DNA of 64,000 nucleotides from Spartinivicinus marinus (GTDB lineage: Bacteria; Pseudomonadota; Gammaproteobacteria; Pseudomonadales; Zooshikellaceae), in NCBI RefSeq assembly GCF_026309355.1, contig NZ_JAPJZK010000001.1:124001-188000 (forward strand), read 5' to 3'. Numbering within the stretch: the first letter of the stretch is position 1; every line of letters starts with the position of its first letter. The notes under the pieces were generated by a model, which was given only the letters and a program-made list of their open reading frames with translations, did not search any database and was not told the origin of the DNA. A program made the position numbers and the translations under genes. Positions 44,355 through 53,411 of this stretch are shown piece after piece.

Positions 44355-46195
44355 TTATAGGCATCGTACAGTTGCTTTATTTCGAGCTTGTGGCGTGTCC
44401 TCTCAGCTTCTGTTTTACCAGGGTTATACGCTCGCTTCTTCTCGATTTTTTCCATGGCTGTCTTAAAGGTGCCCTCGCTGTCTATTCCTTGGCGGGCTAA
44501 GGCAATGTGACCCAGCATCGTATTGGAATAATTAAGGAAAAGTAATTCTGAGTCATTCTCCAGCAAGTCAGCTATTTTATTTTCGTCAAGGTCCACACGA
44601 CTCTTTAAGCGTGTTGTTTTCCCCTGGTCTTTTTGTTTAATGGCCTTTTGGATTCGTTTAGCAATTTCAGCTGCTTTATTTGCATCAAGACCAAAATCAT
44701 TAATTAACTGCTCAGAAATATTTTCATTAATGGCTTTATTTAACTGAGGTAAATTAACATTACCTTTTTTTGCCGTGGTAATAATATCGATAAAAGCCCC
44801 AGCTAGTTCTAAAGCAGCTTCGCCTTCAACATTATTAAATGCACCAGCTATGGTATGTTGAACTCTGGTGTAACCGGCTTGTTGAATTTGCTGGACTATC
44901 TTTGCAGCGCTCCAATGTCGAGGGCTGTAAAACTCATTAAAATCTACCTCCTCAGAGCCCCGCACAGGTACAGCATTCGGTATAGTCTCGTCACCCTGGG
45001 GTTTCTTCGCCATAGATAAAATACGCTTGTAGGCGTCTTTCAGCATATCTCCATGGGCTTTTACGTGCACATTATCAATGGCTTCTCCGCGAATATAACG
45101 GGTTACCATCTCATTAAAGCGCTCTCTGTGCTGGTGCTTCATACTGGACCCAACAGTAGAAATACCTTCAGCACGTAAAAAGTTATTAAAATGTTGATTG
45201 TGGCTTTTATAAAAGGCAACCATAAAACCATCGGTTTTCATACGCTTCCAGACGCTAGCCGCTTCTTTAACTAGCTCGCCTTTCTTTCCGCCTAATGCAT
45301 CTGACATTAAAGCGGCTGAAAGTCCTCTAACTTCGTCTAAATCTGAGCTTAAATTAATGCCTGCTCTGTCAAAGCGCTGCTTACCAAACTCTGTTCCACG
45401 CTCTGCGCCATCTTCAAAAATAGCGGCTATACGTTCGTCTGGAGTTGGAATTGAACCATCTTTATTGAGAAGCTTTTTATATTTATTTTTCCCTGCCTCA
45501 CTCAATTCACCACCAGCTTGTCGTATTTCTTCAAGTTCTGCTGCTTGCCTAAACTCATCAGCTTTAGCAGCAAACCGCGTACGCCAGCCTGTTATACTAG
45601 CTCCCATTAAGAAAGATGCAGCTGAACCAATGAGCACATCAGTAGCATCATAGGTTGGGTCCTGTGATGCAATATAGCCTTCAACTGTCGCTGAGCTTGC
45701 CGCTGTAAGAAGACCAGAGGATAAAATACGTTTAAACCGGGTAATTTTATGGGCTGCTAAGAGTGGCGAGGCTAAGCCCTCAGTTGCCACGGCCATTCCC
45801 CAAGCGCCAGGGTCAATGATGGAGGCAGCCAAACCAGCACTAATCCCCATAAAGGCACCTTGAGACATTAGCGTTTCTTTTCGTTTTAAGGACTCTAAAA
45901 TCTCATTCCTAATTTGAAAGGCATGACCACGACTTACCGCACTATTAAATTCGTCGTGTAAATCTTCAGGTATCCCATTAATTAACTGGTCGTATTCTTC
46001 CATTGAAGGGACCCACGAGGGGTCTGGTACAAGGTCGTCACGGTTAAGTTGTCTTAATGCATGAGATGAAATCCAGTGCTCGTCAAGTGTGGTAGAAATA
46101 AATTCGCTGGTAGAAACGCTGTCCGCTAGCGCATCTTCTTTTTGCTCTATGTAAGCGTTGTACTGCTCGTATTGCCTATCTGAAATAGGCCGCAT
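44324..46195 (-). pseudogene. gp16-like internal virion protein, 5' part (cut off by IS)
   Basis: The frame starts at 46195 and enters the insertion sequence at 44354, where it picks up ten foreign codons (ending IPKFLMLD) and stops. The truncated product would have 623 residues. It has two hydrophobic stretches (GAFMGISAGLAASIIDPGAW and VLIGSAASFLMGA) as found in gp16-type ejection proteins, but no lytic transglycosylase domain like that at the T7 gp16 N-terminus. The reading frame is open upstream of the ATG into the end of gene 15, so an earlier start is possible. Confidence 0.88.
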
Positions 46196-46244
46196 GGAAG
46201 TTATATCAGTGTCGGCTGGTTCACTCAGTTGACCAGGAAAAGTG

Positions 46245-48179
46245 CTATCGGTCTCGCTGGGGGACGTATCCGTAATTACTAAGCTTTCTTGCTCTTGCTT
46301 CAGGTGTGTTATTTTTAATTGCCTCCCTTAATTGGTTTAATTTATCCTGCTTCATTAGTTGAGAAACAGAGTCGTCACCTTGCCCCATCATTTGCTGATA
46401 AGAGAAACGGTAAGCCTTGTGGTTATTATCGAAGTAGAGGAAACCAGACTTTTTATCGACCAAACGGAAAAAGCCGCCTTCCATAGGTTCAAGGGCTAAC
46501 TCTTCATCTGCATCAATAGCAGGATTTTCTTTTTTATAGTGGTCGATTAAATGACGGAAACGTGCAGTGAAATCTGCTTTATCATAATTAAAACCCAATA
46601 AACGCTTATTAATTAATTGGCCATCGATAACGTCATAGGTATTTTTTGTTCGATTAACAACAAGCTCTCTAGCTTTGTCCGGCGCTACTTTGCGTTTAAT
46701 TAAATTGGTATACATAGCCTTCGCAGAAGCTTCAAGACCCGACAACATAGGAGGAGCATCCCCCCAATAAGGCGCCATCTCGCTCTTAATATCTGCTGCC
46801 ACATCGTTTAACTCATTCCAGGTAGGCACAAGATGTTGTGTGTTTGGGTCATTCTCGACAGCTAAATGTTTATTTAAAGCTTCTTCCATTGTATCGCCTG
46901 TTTCCACATAGGCATCAATAGCAGCATAAGCAGTAGCCTCTTCATTGGATAGGTACATATCAACCATACCCATAGCTTCCAACCGCTTATAAAGATTAAC
47001 CGCTTCCACGGTATTTTTCGGTATGTCTTTTTCAGAGGTTATAACAGCGCCTAATGAGGGAAGACCAGCACGCAAAGTAGACTGATACGGCTTATAAACA
47101 ATGCCATTTTTCCGTAACTTTACATCGAAAATGTCTTGGCCATGCTTGGACCCGTATTGCTTTATATATTCCTGGCGGCTAAATTGCAGCGCCTTTTGTT
47201 GGTCTTTTGGCTGAAGATGTTTAACGTTTTCAGACCCAAAAATAGCGAGGTAATTAAAATTAGTTGCAGCTTCTTCTTGTAGCTTTTTCTGTTGATTTAA
47301 ATAAGTTTGCACTTGGCCAGCCGTGAAGATGCCTTTAGCAACGTAGGGCTTAAACCAAGAGCGGGTTAGCTGATTTTGAGACATTAGCTTTTCAATTGTA
47401 GGCTGTACTTCTAATTGCTTCAGCTGTCGTTCAGCTGGCTGCATAGCTTCAGCTTCAGCCCTTTGTTTCTTCAGGGTTGCCCTGTGACCAACTGAGAGTA
47501 GCTCCGAGTTTTCCAGCGCCTTTGCTAAGGCTGGATTCCGTCCATTTAATTCTTGCAACTGAATCGCAAAGCGGCCTACATCTTCCTCGCTCATTGCGAT
47601 AGCTTCAGATTCACGGGCGTATTTAAATACAGCACCTATTTCTTGGTTATACTGGTCTTGATTTATTTCACCTTTATCAAGCAGAGCACCTAATTCCTCT
47701 ACCTTTGTTTCAAGGACATTCTGGCCCAGCTCCAGGCGTTGCTTAGCAGCTGCATTTTGCTGGAGTGCACCTAAGTGTCCTGTATTCCAAGCGTCTATTT
47801 CTGTATTTATTCGCTCTTTTAAACGACCATGCATAATGCTGCTGAAGTACTTCTTATGTAGTTTGCCTAGTTCTTCTTGATATTGCCCTGCATCACCTAA
47901 GCCACCATCAGGCGTGTTATCCAGGTACTCTGAAGCTTCTTTTTTATAAGCACTCATATTTGCCTGAGCTGTTAAGGCTTGTGTTTCAAAGGTGGCTTGC
48001 TGCTGTTGGCGTACGGCTCCTGCGAGGCTTTGCGTAAAAGAAGTTAACCCTTGGATTAACGCGTTACTTTGTGGGTCGATTGAACCAGTGACGGGAGCAG
48101 CAGAGGCAAAGGAAGTTGTGGGCCTAGCGCTTACCTGTCGTCTATATTGACCACCTCTATCTATTTTTTGTCTTATCAT
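46245..48179 (-). CDS. internal virion protein (T7 gp15-like)
   Basis: The 644-residue, mostly helical, Gln/Ala-rich protein occupies the gp15 position between gp14 and gp16. The N-terminal part is a long coiled region (QALTAQANMSAYKKEASEYL); further on it has ALEPMEGGFFRLVDKKSG near the end. T7 gp15 (747 residues) forms a tube with gp16 during DNA ejection. Assigned mainly from order, size and general character. Confidence 0.82.
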   Translation of the reverse strand: MIRQKIDRGGQYRRQVSARPTTSFASAAPVTGSIDPQSNALIQGLTSFTQSLAGAVRQQQQATFETQALTAQANMSAYKKEASEYLDNTPDGGLGDAGQYQEELGKLHKKYFSSIMHGRLKERINTEIDAWNTGHLGALQQNAAAKQRLELGQNVLETKVEELGALLDKGEINQDQYNQEIGAVFKYARESEAIAMSEEDVGRFAIQLQELNGRNPALAKALENSELLSVGHRATLKKQRAEAEAMQPAERQLKQLEVQPTIEKLMSQNQLTRSWFKPYVAKGIFTAGQVQTYLNQQKKLQEEAATNFNYLAIFGSENVKHLQPKDQQKALQFSRQEYIKQYGSKHGQDIFDVKLRKNGIVYKPYQSTLRAGLPSLGAVITSEKDIPKNTVEAVNLYKRLEAMGMVDMYLSNEEATAYAAIDAYVETGDTMEEALNKHLAVENDPNTQHLVPTWNELNDVAADIKSEMAPYWGDAPPMLSGLEASAKAMYTNLIKRKVAPDKARELVVNRTKNTYDVIDGQLINKRLLGFNYDKADFTARFRHLIDHYKKENPAIDADEELALEPMEGGFFRLVDKKSGFLYFDNNHKAYRFSYQQMMGQGDDSVSQLMKQDKLNQLREAIKNNTPEARARKLSNYGYVPQRDR

Positions 48180-48725
48180 TTAGCTTCCTCCAAAGGAGCC
48201 GCCAGCAGAAGAATAGGCACCCATAGCAGCGCTACTTATCTGCAAGGCAGACCCAATACTTTTAGCCATCTTACTTGGCTTATAACTGGCGTGTGACCGT
48301 AAGCCGTACCGGGCATTATTCCACAGCGCCTGTCGTTCTCTTTGTCTTTGCCAAGCGGATGACTCTAAATTACTTTCTATCGTGCTAACGTTATTGGCAC
48401 CTCCTCTAATTATGTCGCTAACAAGGGAGTCGATGGATAGACCAGAAACGCCAGCTTCCGCTGAGCTTACGCGAGCTTCTGCGATACGCTTCTGGGTTTC
48501 ACGTTTTATTCGTATTTTTTCTTCGGTAGCCGCATCGTCTTCTTCGGCTTCTTGAATATTTAATTGCGAATTCTGATTTTTGTAATCTTCTAATAAGGCT
48601 TTATTCTGCCTATTTTGGTTGTGCTCTGCGAGAGCATCTTGAAAAGCGGCTTGCTGGCCTTGCTCATGTATACTATAAGCAGAGGTTACAGCCGCGATTG
48701 CTGCGGGAATTGCTGGGTGACACAT
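48180..48725 (-). CDS. internal virion protein (T7 gp14-like)
   Basis: The 181-residue protein starts MCHPAIPAAIAAVTSAYS, a membrane-active N-terminus, followed by a long helical region rich in Gln/Glu and a small-residue C-terminus. T7 gp14 is an ejection protein that forms the outer-membrane pore. Its stop is directly adjacent to gene 15. The 26-bp gap to the plus-strand gene at 48752 would be a shared promoter region. Confidence 0.82.
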   Translation of the reverse strand: MCHPAIPAAIAAVTSAYSIHEQGQQAAFQDALAEHNQNRQNKALLEDYKNQNSQLNIQEAEEDDAATEEKIRIKRETQKRIAEARVSSAEAGVSGLSIDSLVSDIIRGGANNVSTIESNLESSAWQRQRERQALWNNARYGLRSHASYKPSKMAKSIGSALQISSAAMGAYSSAGGSFGGS

Positions 48726-48751
48726 AAGTTAATTTATTATGGTGAGTTTTT

Positions 48752-49144
48752 ATGACTAAAGAGCATGAGATAAGTAACAAATTATCTGTAGAGACAAGAA
48801 GTTTAATTAAAGAGTTATTAGGTAAATTGCAAATAGACATTAGCTCATTAACTTCATTGAGCAGCACAGAGAAGGTAAAAAACAAGCTCTCAGATAGAGC
48901 TATAAAAAACATCTCTACAATAAATAAATTACTAGGTAATTCTAAAGGAGACATTATTATAGTTGAATTTGAGACTCCACACGATGTAGTGAACACTATA
49001 GATAATCTTGAAGATAAATTAGCGTCAGTAACAGATAAAGTAATCAGCCTATACTCTGACTACGGATGGGCAACTGAAATATTACAGCAAAAAATACAAG
49101 ATAGTAAGTATCTACATAAGTATAAGTTAACAAAAATAAAATAA
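48752..49144 (+). CDS. hypothetical coiled-coil protein on the opposite strand (moron candidate)
   Basis: The 130-residue, lysine-rich protein is not recognised. It appears helical (NKLSVETRSLIKELLGKL, NTIDNLEDKLASVTDKV) with a short beta hairpin GDIIIVEFETP in the middle. GGTGAG precedes its ATG. It runs against the structural operon between genes 14 and 13, and its AT content looks higher than that of its neighbours. Such inserted counter-oriented genes in prophages are often expressed in the lysogen. Confidence 0.6.
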   Translation: MTKEHEISNKLSVETRSLIKELLGKLQIDISSLTSLSSTEKVKNKLSDRAIKNISTINKLLGNSKGDIIIVEFETPHDVVNTIDNLEDKLASVTDKVISLYSDYGWATEILQQKIQDSKYLHKYKLTKIK

Positions 49145-49148
49145 TAAA

Positions 49149-49616
49149 CTACGAAAAACAAAAAGGATAAAACCAAGCATCTTTAGCTAAATAAGCTTTG
49201 GGACCGAACTCCGCACCTAAATACGTTAGCCACTTAATTGCTATAGAGTTATCTTTGTGTACATGATTTTCTAAGTAATAATATTTAGTTAACCAGTCCT
49301 GAATATACTTTTTACCAAGCTTACAGAGGTTTTTTCCTTTATTTTCTAATGCTGTACTTCCTAAAAGCCAAGGTACAGCTGTACCGTCATGCTCGCTTAT
49401 TCCAAACATAGCAATGGGGCTATCATTCTCCCATGCAGTATAACACTCGACACCATGACGCAAGCCGTGTAATAGCGAATCCAAAGGCGTAACCCCAAGA
49501 GCTTCTAACTCATCTAAATCTTGTTGTCTCAATCGTGTAGCCAGTAAGTAACAATCACTTTTATCCGCTTGTCGGATTTTTATTGAAGAATGTCTTTTAA
49601 AGTTACTAGTTTTCAT
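49149..49616 (-). CDS. gp13-like protein (DUF2833, acetyltransferase fold)
   Basis: The 155-residue protein fits the DUF2833/GNAT-like family that includes T7 gp13: IRQADKSDCYLLATRLRQQDLDEL at the start, AMFGISEHDGTAVPWLLGS in the middle, and SIAIKWLTYLGAEF at the end. T7 gp13 is needed for internal virion assembly but is not in the final particle in quantity. It stands between tail tube B and gp14, as in T7, but is flanked here by two inserted plus-strand genes. Confidence 0.8.
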   Translation of the reverse strand: MKTSNFKRHSSIKIRQADKSDCYLLATRLRQQDLDELEALGVTPLDSLLHGLRHGVECYTAWENDSPIAMFGISEHDGTAVPWLLGSTALENKGKNLCKLGKKYIQDWLTKYYYLENHVHKDNSIAIKWLTYLGAEFGPKAYLAKDAWFYPFCFS

Positions 49617-49636
49617 ATTTTATGTTTAAGTTAATA

Positions 49637-49666
49637 TATATGCTGCACATATGGCATAGATATATT
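49637..49666. promoter_or_regulatory. AT-rich inverted repeat between gp13-like and STAS genes
   Basis: TATGC and GCATA flank TGCACATATG, inside an AT-rich block (ATATAT on both sides). It lies between the divergent starts of the gp13-like gene and the STAS gene and probably contains a promoter or operator for the latter. Confidence 0.35.
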
Positions 49667-49694
49667 GCAACAATTGCAGGAGAGGTATAGTCGT

Positions 49695-50018
49695 ATGTCA
49701 TTTACATTTCACTGCAGAGTAATTGGAGAAACACTAATCGCTTGTATAACTGGGAACTTAGTTGCAGGAAACAGATTCAGTCTAAGCAAAAAGTTAAGCA
49801 AACGGATTAGTCAGGATAATGCCAATGTGATTTTAGATATGTCAGGAATTGAGCACATTGACTCTATGGGTATGGGTGATTTAGCTGTAATAAGCTCAAT
49901 AGTTAAAAAACATTGCGGCCACTTAACAATCATTAGCCCTAAACTAGAGGTTACGGAATTAATAAATAATGCTCTTTTAGGCAAGCATGTTGAAATAAAG
50001 GAAGCTGTAGACGTTTAG
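49695..50018 (+). CDS. STAS-domain protein (anti-sigma-factor antagonist-like)
   Basis: The ATG at 49695 has AGGAGAGG upstream; the frame opens ten codons earlier. The 107-residue product is a lone STAS domain: ITGNLVAGNRF (residues 18-28), NVILDMSGIEHIDSMGMGDL (44-63) and LTIISPKLEVTELI. Asp56-Ser57 lies where SpoIIAA-type proteins carry the phosphorylated serine. STAS proteins release or bind partner-switch kinases. No kinase or phosphatase is adjacent, so it may act on host regulators. It points against the phage structural genes. Confidence 0.75.
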   Translation: MSFTFHCRVIGETLIACITGNLVAGNRFSLSKKLSKRISQDNANVILDMSGIEHIDSMGMGDLAVISSIVKKHCGHLTIISPKLEVTELINNALLGKHVEIKEAVDV

Positions 50019-50022
50019 CTAA

Positions 50023-52788
50023 TTAAATGCGTTGATTCCTTTTGTAAAATCGAGCTGTCCACTGTGCCGCCTGAAATGTGAGTGGTAAATGTGAATCAGA
50101 GTGAAGCGCTATTTTTACCTTGCTTGCTTCAGACTGGATATTAAAAGAGAACTTGCCGCTTTCTATGGGCACCCGTGAAATACGGTTTCTAGTGGACCCA
50201 ATAAGGCGACCTGTAAATGTGTAGCTTTGCTCTGGTCTGGCTTCAGGCTCCACGAATGCCTGAAAGAACCCACTGTCAACGTAGGACACCGTAAAGCGCT
50301 TAAGCTGCAAACGGCCCTCTAAAATAGCCACCTTATTTCCATCAGTCGCTACCTGCTCAGAAAAGAGATAATAAAAGCGGTAAGGTATGCCAATGTAGCA
50401 GTCCTGCTTAGCGCCACCAGCAAAGAATGCAGTTAACCTGTCGCCTTCATAAATGTTGCCCTCAATATCTACGGCTCGTGTCCTGTTATCCTGATATGGC
50501 CTGTTGTCACCTTTAGGAATAAAACAGCGGCGGTCTAAGTTAATCTCTGTTGGGAACGAGCGAGACTCTGGCTCATTGACCTTGGTTAACGTGATACGCT
50601 CCAAGCAAACGCCATCAGCTCTATCGACCACAAGCACTATATTGGACTCCATAAAAGAAGCTGCCAGAATAACGCCGTCTACCTCCCAGCGGGACCAGCT
50701 ACTTTGTAATTTCTCGTTCCCTTGCCAGTAGTAGTTATATACGTAGAGTGAGCTTGGGTCCTGGTCTGTAACTGTGAGTAGCATATCCTCATTTGAAGAA
50801 GCCGACAGGTGCCTTACGCTGCCTTTAATATACGTCGGGCAATGTGAAGTTATATCAGCAGCGTCATTAACCTTACTTTCAGGGTCCACGTAATATTCCC
50901 TTATACCTGCTGCATTACCACGTCTTGTTGAAAAATAAACGTTTTTTCCGGCTCCTACAGGCTTAGCTTTAAGCTCACACTCAAAACGTGTTGTAACATC
51001 GACAGAAACTTCTTCTGCTGTTAATCGGTCTTGCCCACGAATAATAAATTGGGTTAAATCTGAGAATAATAAAAGAGTCTCATTAAAAGGGACTGCATGA
51101 CGTAATAAGGATACTGTGTCATTGGTTACAGCAATATCTATGGGGTTTGTGTCCAGCATTTGCACCACGGTTGCCGGGTAAAAATTATAATAGGACCCAA
51201 GCTCACTAAAGATAATATTTTCATCTGAGAGTAAGCCAAGCCTATTTTTAAAAAAGAAAATGTCACTGAGGGGTTTATTGATAAAGGATGGTTCAGGTGC
51301 TGTATCCTCATCACCAGCCTTTCTTGCGTCCCAATCGATAGCTTCAAAAGTAAAAGAGCCATCAGCATTGGACACTAAACGGTGAGGCATAGTTTGTGGT
51401 GAAGGTCGCCTATTTAATCCTGGCTTAGCTACTTCAACCCATGAGCCCGACGTTCTTTCTCCTTTAGTATTTTCTTGATACTGCACATAATAATCATCAT
51501 CAGCAATACCATTTTCACCAGCTACTTTAATTGTGAAGCCGTGGAAACATGTAGCAGGTAAATGGGTAAACGATTGGACACGTCCTTTACAAGCAAAAAT
51601 AGCTTTATCACCTAAACTGTCGCTACAAGTTAACGTAAAGTCTGCGTTAGCATTTTTTGCAGTAATTGATATGACATTATCTTTTTGTGCCACTGTAAAA
51701 GAAGCACTTAGTTTTTTACTTAACTGTGAATACAGTCCTTCAGTAATCGCTACAGTAGAAATTTCCGTTCTATTTTTATCGCTTGTTTTAACTTGTCCTT
51801 GAAGAACACCATTAATATTAACATTATATGTTGTCCCGTAGTCGCCCACACGAACATGCACAATACCCATTTTATTTGTAGGCGTTGGCGCTGGAAGAAT
51901 ATCTCCTCCTTCACTCCTATACCCAATTAGGCGAGTACTTGTCGTGCTCCTGACAATGCCGCTAATACGTGAATAAGTACACCTTGGGTTTGTCTTCTCT
52001 GTAATCCTCTCGACGCCCTCCCGCTTATCTCTGTAATACGTGCGGGTATCCCAAGTGAGGTAACTTGTAGCACTCTCGTCGGCTACTGGGAACGGCTGCT
52101 GGCCGCTATTTAAAGGTATTTCGACAGCATGGCCGTTATTAACTACGTGAAGCCCTGTGTCATCTCTAAGCTTAGCTGCAAGGTATGAGGCGAAACCAGA
52201 AGCTCCACCATTCTCGGCTGAGTAAGAATAAGTACGGCCACCTACACGACATTTATAAAGTGACCAACAACGAAACCATTTTTCCCTTTTCCACAGCTCA
52301 TCTTTGTAAGCTGGCACGATAGGCGTAATTGTTATTGTTTGGTATCGCTGGTTAACCGGCGTGAGCTTTATATTCTTTGTTGGGTCATAACTTCTGACTA
52401 TACGCTCTTTGTTAACTATAAAGGTGTAGTCGGCTACTGTGACAGCTGAAAAGGCTGTTGCTGGGTCATGTGCTTTTAAATAAGTTACGCCACTTGGCTT
52501 TTTAACTGTCCGCTCTTTTCCGTTTAAATCAAAAACACGAATATCACCGTTAGCAATGACAGCAATATATTTTTCCCATTTATCTCTGTTTATTGTGTGG
52601 ATAAAAGAGCCGGTAAAACTAGAGCTAGATATTCTTGCTAAGTGCTCCGTTGGTGGTCTTTTTTGCAGCCCATAGACTACACTAGATAGGCCATTTATCT
52701 GTTCCTCACATTGGGTCGGCAAACGGATTCCCGGCGGTTGCTGCGAGACTCCATTAATTAAGTTAGGTATTGGTTTTTCAATTAGCAC
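50023..52788 (-). CDS. tail tubular protein B (T7 gp12-like)
   Basis: The 921-residue nozzle protein opens with PIPNLINGVSQQPPGIRLPTQCEEQING, highly typical for gp12, and contains FFFKNRLGLLSDENIIFSE and FNETLLLFSDLTQFII. It forms the distal tail tube. It is longer than T7 gp12 (794 residues). Its start shares the last base of gene 11, the usual coupling. The adjoining plus-strand STAS gene ends 4 bp away. Confidence 0.93.
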   Translation of the reverse strand: MLIEKPIPNLINGVSQQPPGIRLPTQCEEQINGLSSVVYGLQKRPPTEHLARISSSSFTGSFIHTINRDKWEKYIAVIANGDIRVFDLNGKERTVKKPSGVTYLKAHDPATAFSAVTVADYTFIVNKERIVRSYDPTKNIKLTPVNQRYQTITITPIVPAYKDELWKREKWFRCWSLYKCRVGGRTYSYSAENGGASGFASYLAAKLRDDTGLHVVNNGHAVEIPLNSGQQPFPVADESATSYLTWDTRTYYRDKREGVERITEKTNPRCTYSRISGIVRSTTSTRLIGYRSEGGDILPAPTPTNKMGIVHVRVGDYGTTYNVNINGVLQGQVKTSDKNRTEISTVAITEGLYSQLSKKLSASFTVAQKDNVISITAKNANADFTLTCSDSLGDKAIFACKGRVQSFTHLPATCFHGFTIKVAGENGIADDDYYVQYQENTKGERTSGSWVEVAKPGLNRRPSPQTMPHRLVSNADGSFTFEAIDWDARKAGDEDTAPEPSFINKPLSDIFFFKNRLGLLSDENIIFSELGSYYNFYPATVVQMLDTNPIDIAVTNDTVSLLRHAVPFNETLLLFSDLTQFIIRGQDRLTAEEVSVDVTTRFECELKAKPVGAGKNVYFSTRRGNAAGIREYYVDPESKVNDAADITSHCPTYIKGSVRHLSASSNEDMLLTVTDQDPSSLYVYNYYWQGNEKLQSSWSRWEVDGVILAASFMESNIVLVVDRADGVCLERITLTKVNEPESRSFPTEINLDRRCFIPKGDNRPYQDNRTRAVDIEGNIYEGDRLTAFFAGGAKQDCYIGIPYRFYYLFSEQVATDGNKVAILEGRLQLKRFTVSYVDSGFFQAFVEPEARPEQSYTFTGRLIGSTRNRISRVPIESGKFSFNIQSEASKVKIALHSDSHLPLTFQAAQWTARFYKRNQRI

Positions 52789-53351
52789 TAAAATAAATCC
52801 CGTTGTAAGTCATACCTCATCGGTCCGTGGAATATGTTGTATTTTTCAGTGTCTACTTCATCTAAGAAGAGTCTTCTTGCTTCTTCCTCGTCTTGCTTTT
52901 GGTAGCCGTGTAAATCATTAGCACCTATTATTCTGTCTTGGAAAATTCGAGCAGCTTTAAGCGTGATATAATTACGCGTTGTGACTGTCAGTTCATCAAA
53001 GGGAATCTTCAGGACTAAGTTAACTACGACACTTGCTGAAAAGGTAAATGACTGTTCTTTGCTGTTATAAAGTTTGCGTCCTCTTTGTTTCACATAACCG
53101 TTATCAATGAGAGGACCACACACTTTTAAGGTGTTGTCAGGTAAGTGGATTATTCCGTCGATATCTCTTGCTAATCTAAAATTCTTCTCAGTATTGAAAG
53201 GATAGCCAATTGCCTGTATCTTTTCATTTTGTTTATCCAGTAAGTCGAGTGCTGTAGCTGCTTCAAGAAAGCCACTGCCTAATGAAGTGACTGGGCTTTC
53301 GCCTATTGATTGCAGCATTTCATTTACTGCGCTTAAAACAATTATGCTCAT
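52788..53351 (-). CDS. tail tubular protein A (T7 gp11-like)
   Basis: The 187-residue adaptor protein shows the gp11 pattern: AVNEMLQSIGESPVTSL at the N-terminus, LLDKQNEKIQAIGYPFNTEKNF, and FDELTVTTRNYITLKAARIFQDR. It connects the portal and the tail nozzle. It is placed between the capsid terminator and gene 12 as in T7. Confidence 0.92.
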   Translation of the reverse strand: MSIIVLSAVNEMLQSIGESPVTSLGSGFLEAATALDLLDKQNEKIQAIGYPFNTEKNFRLARDIDGIIHLPDNTLKVCGPLIDNGYVKQRGRKLYNSKEQSFTFSASVVVNLVLKIPFDELTVTTRNYITLKAARIFQDRIIGANDLHGYQKQDEEEARRLFLDEVDTEKYNIFHGPMRYDLQRDLF

Positions 53352-53380
53352 GTTATAAATAAGAAGTAAAAGTAAATAAA

Positions 53381-53401
53381 GGGGGAGCTAAGTACTCCCC
53401 C
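53381..53401 (-). terminator. intrinsic terminator behind the capsid gene (T7 T-phi position)
   Basis: On the minus strand GGGGGAG, a 7-base loop TACTTAG and CTCCCCC are followed by TTTATTTACTTTT. It stands directly after the capsid gene, where T7 has its single class I terminator for phage RNA polymerase. Confidence 0.85.
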
Positions 53402-53411
53402 GATTTAGTAT

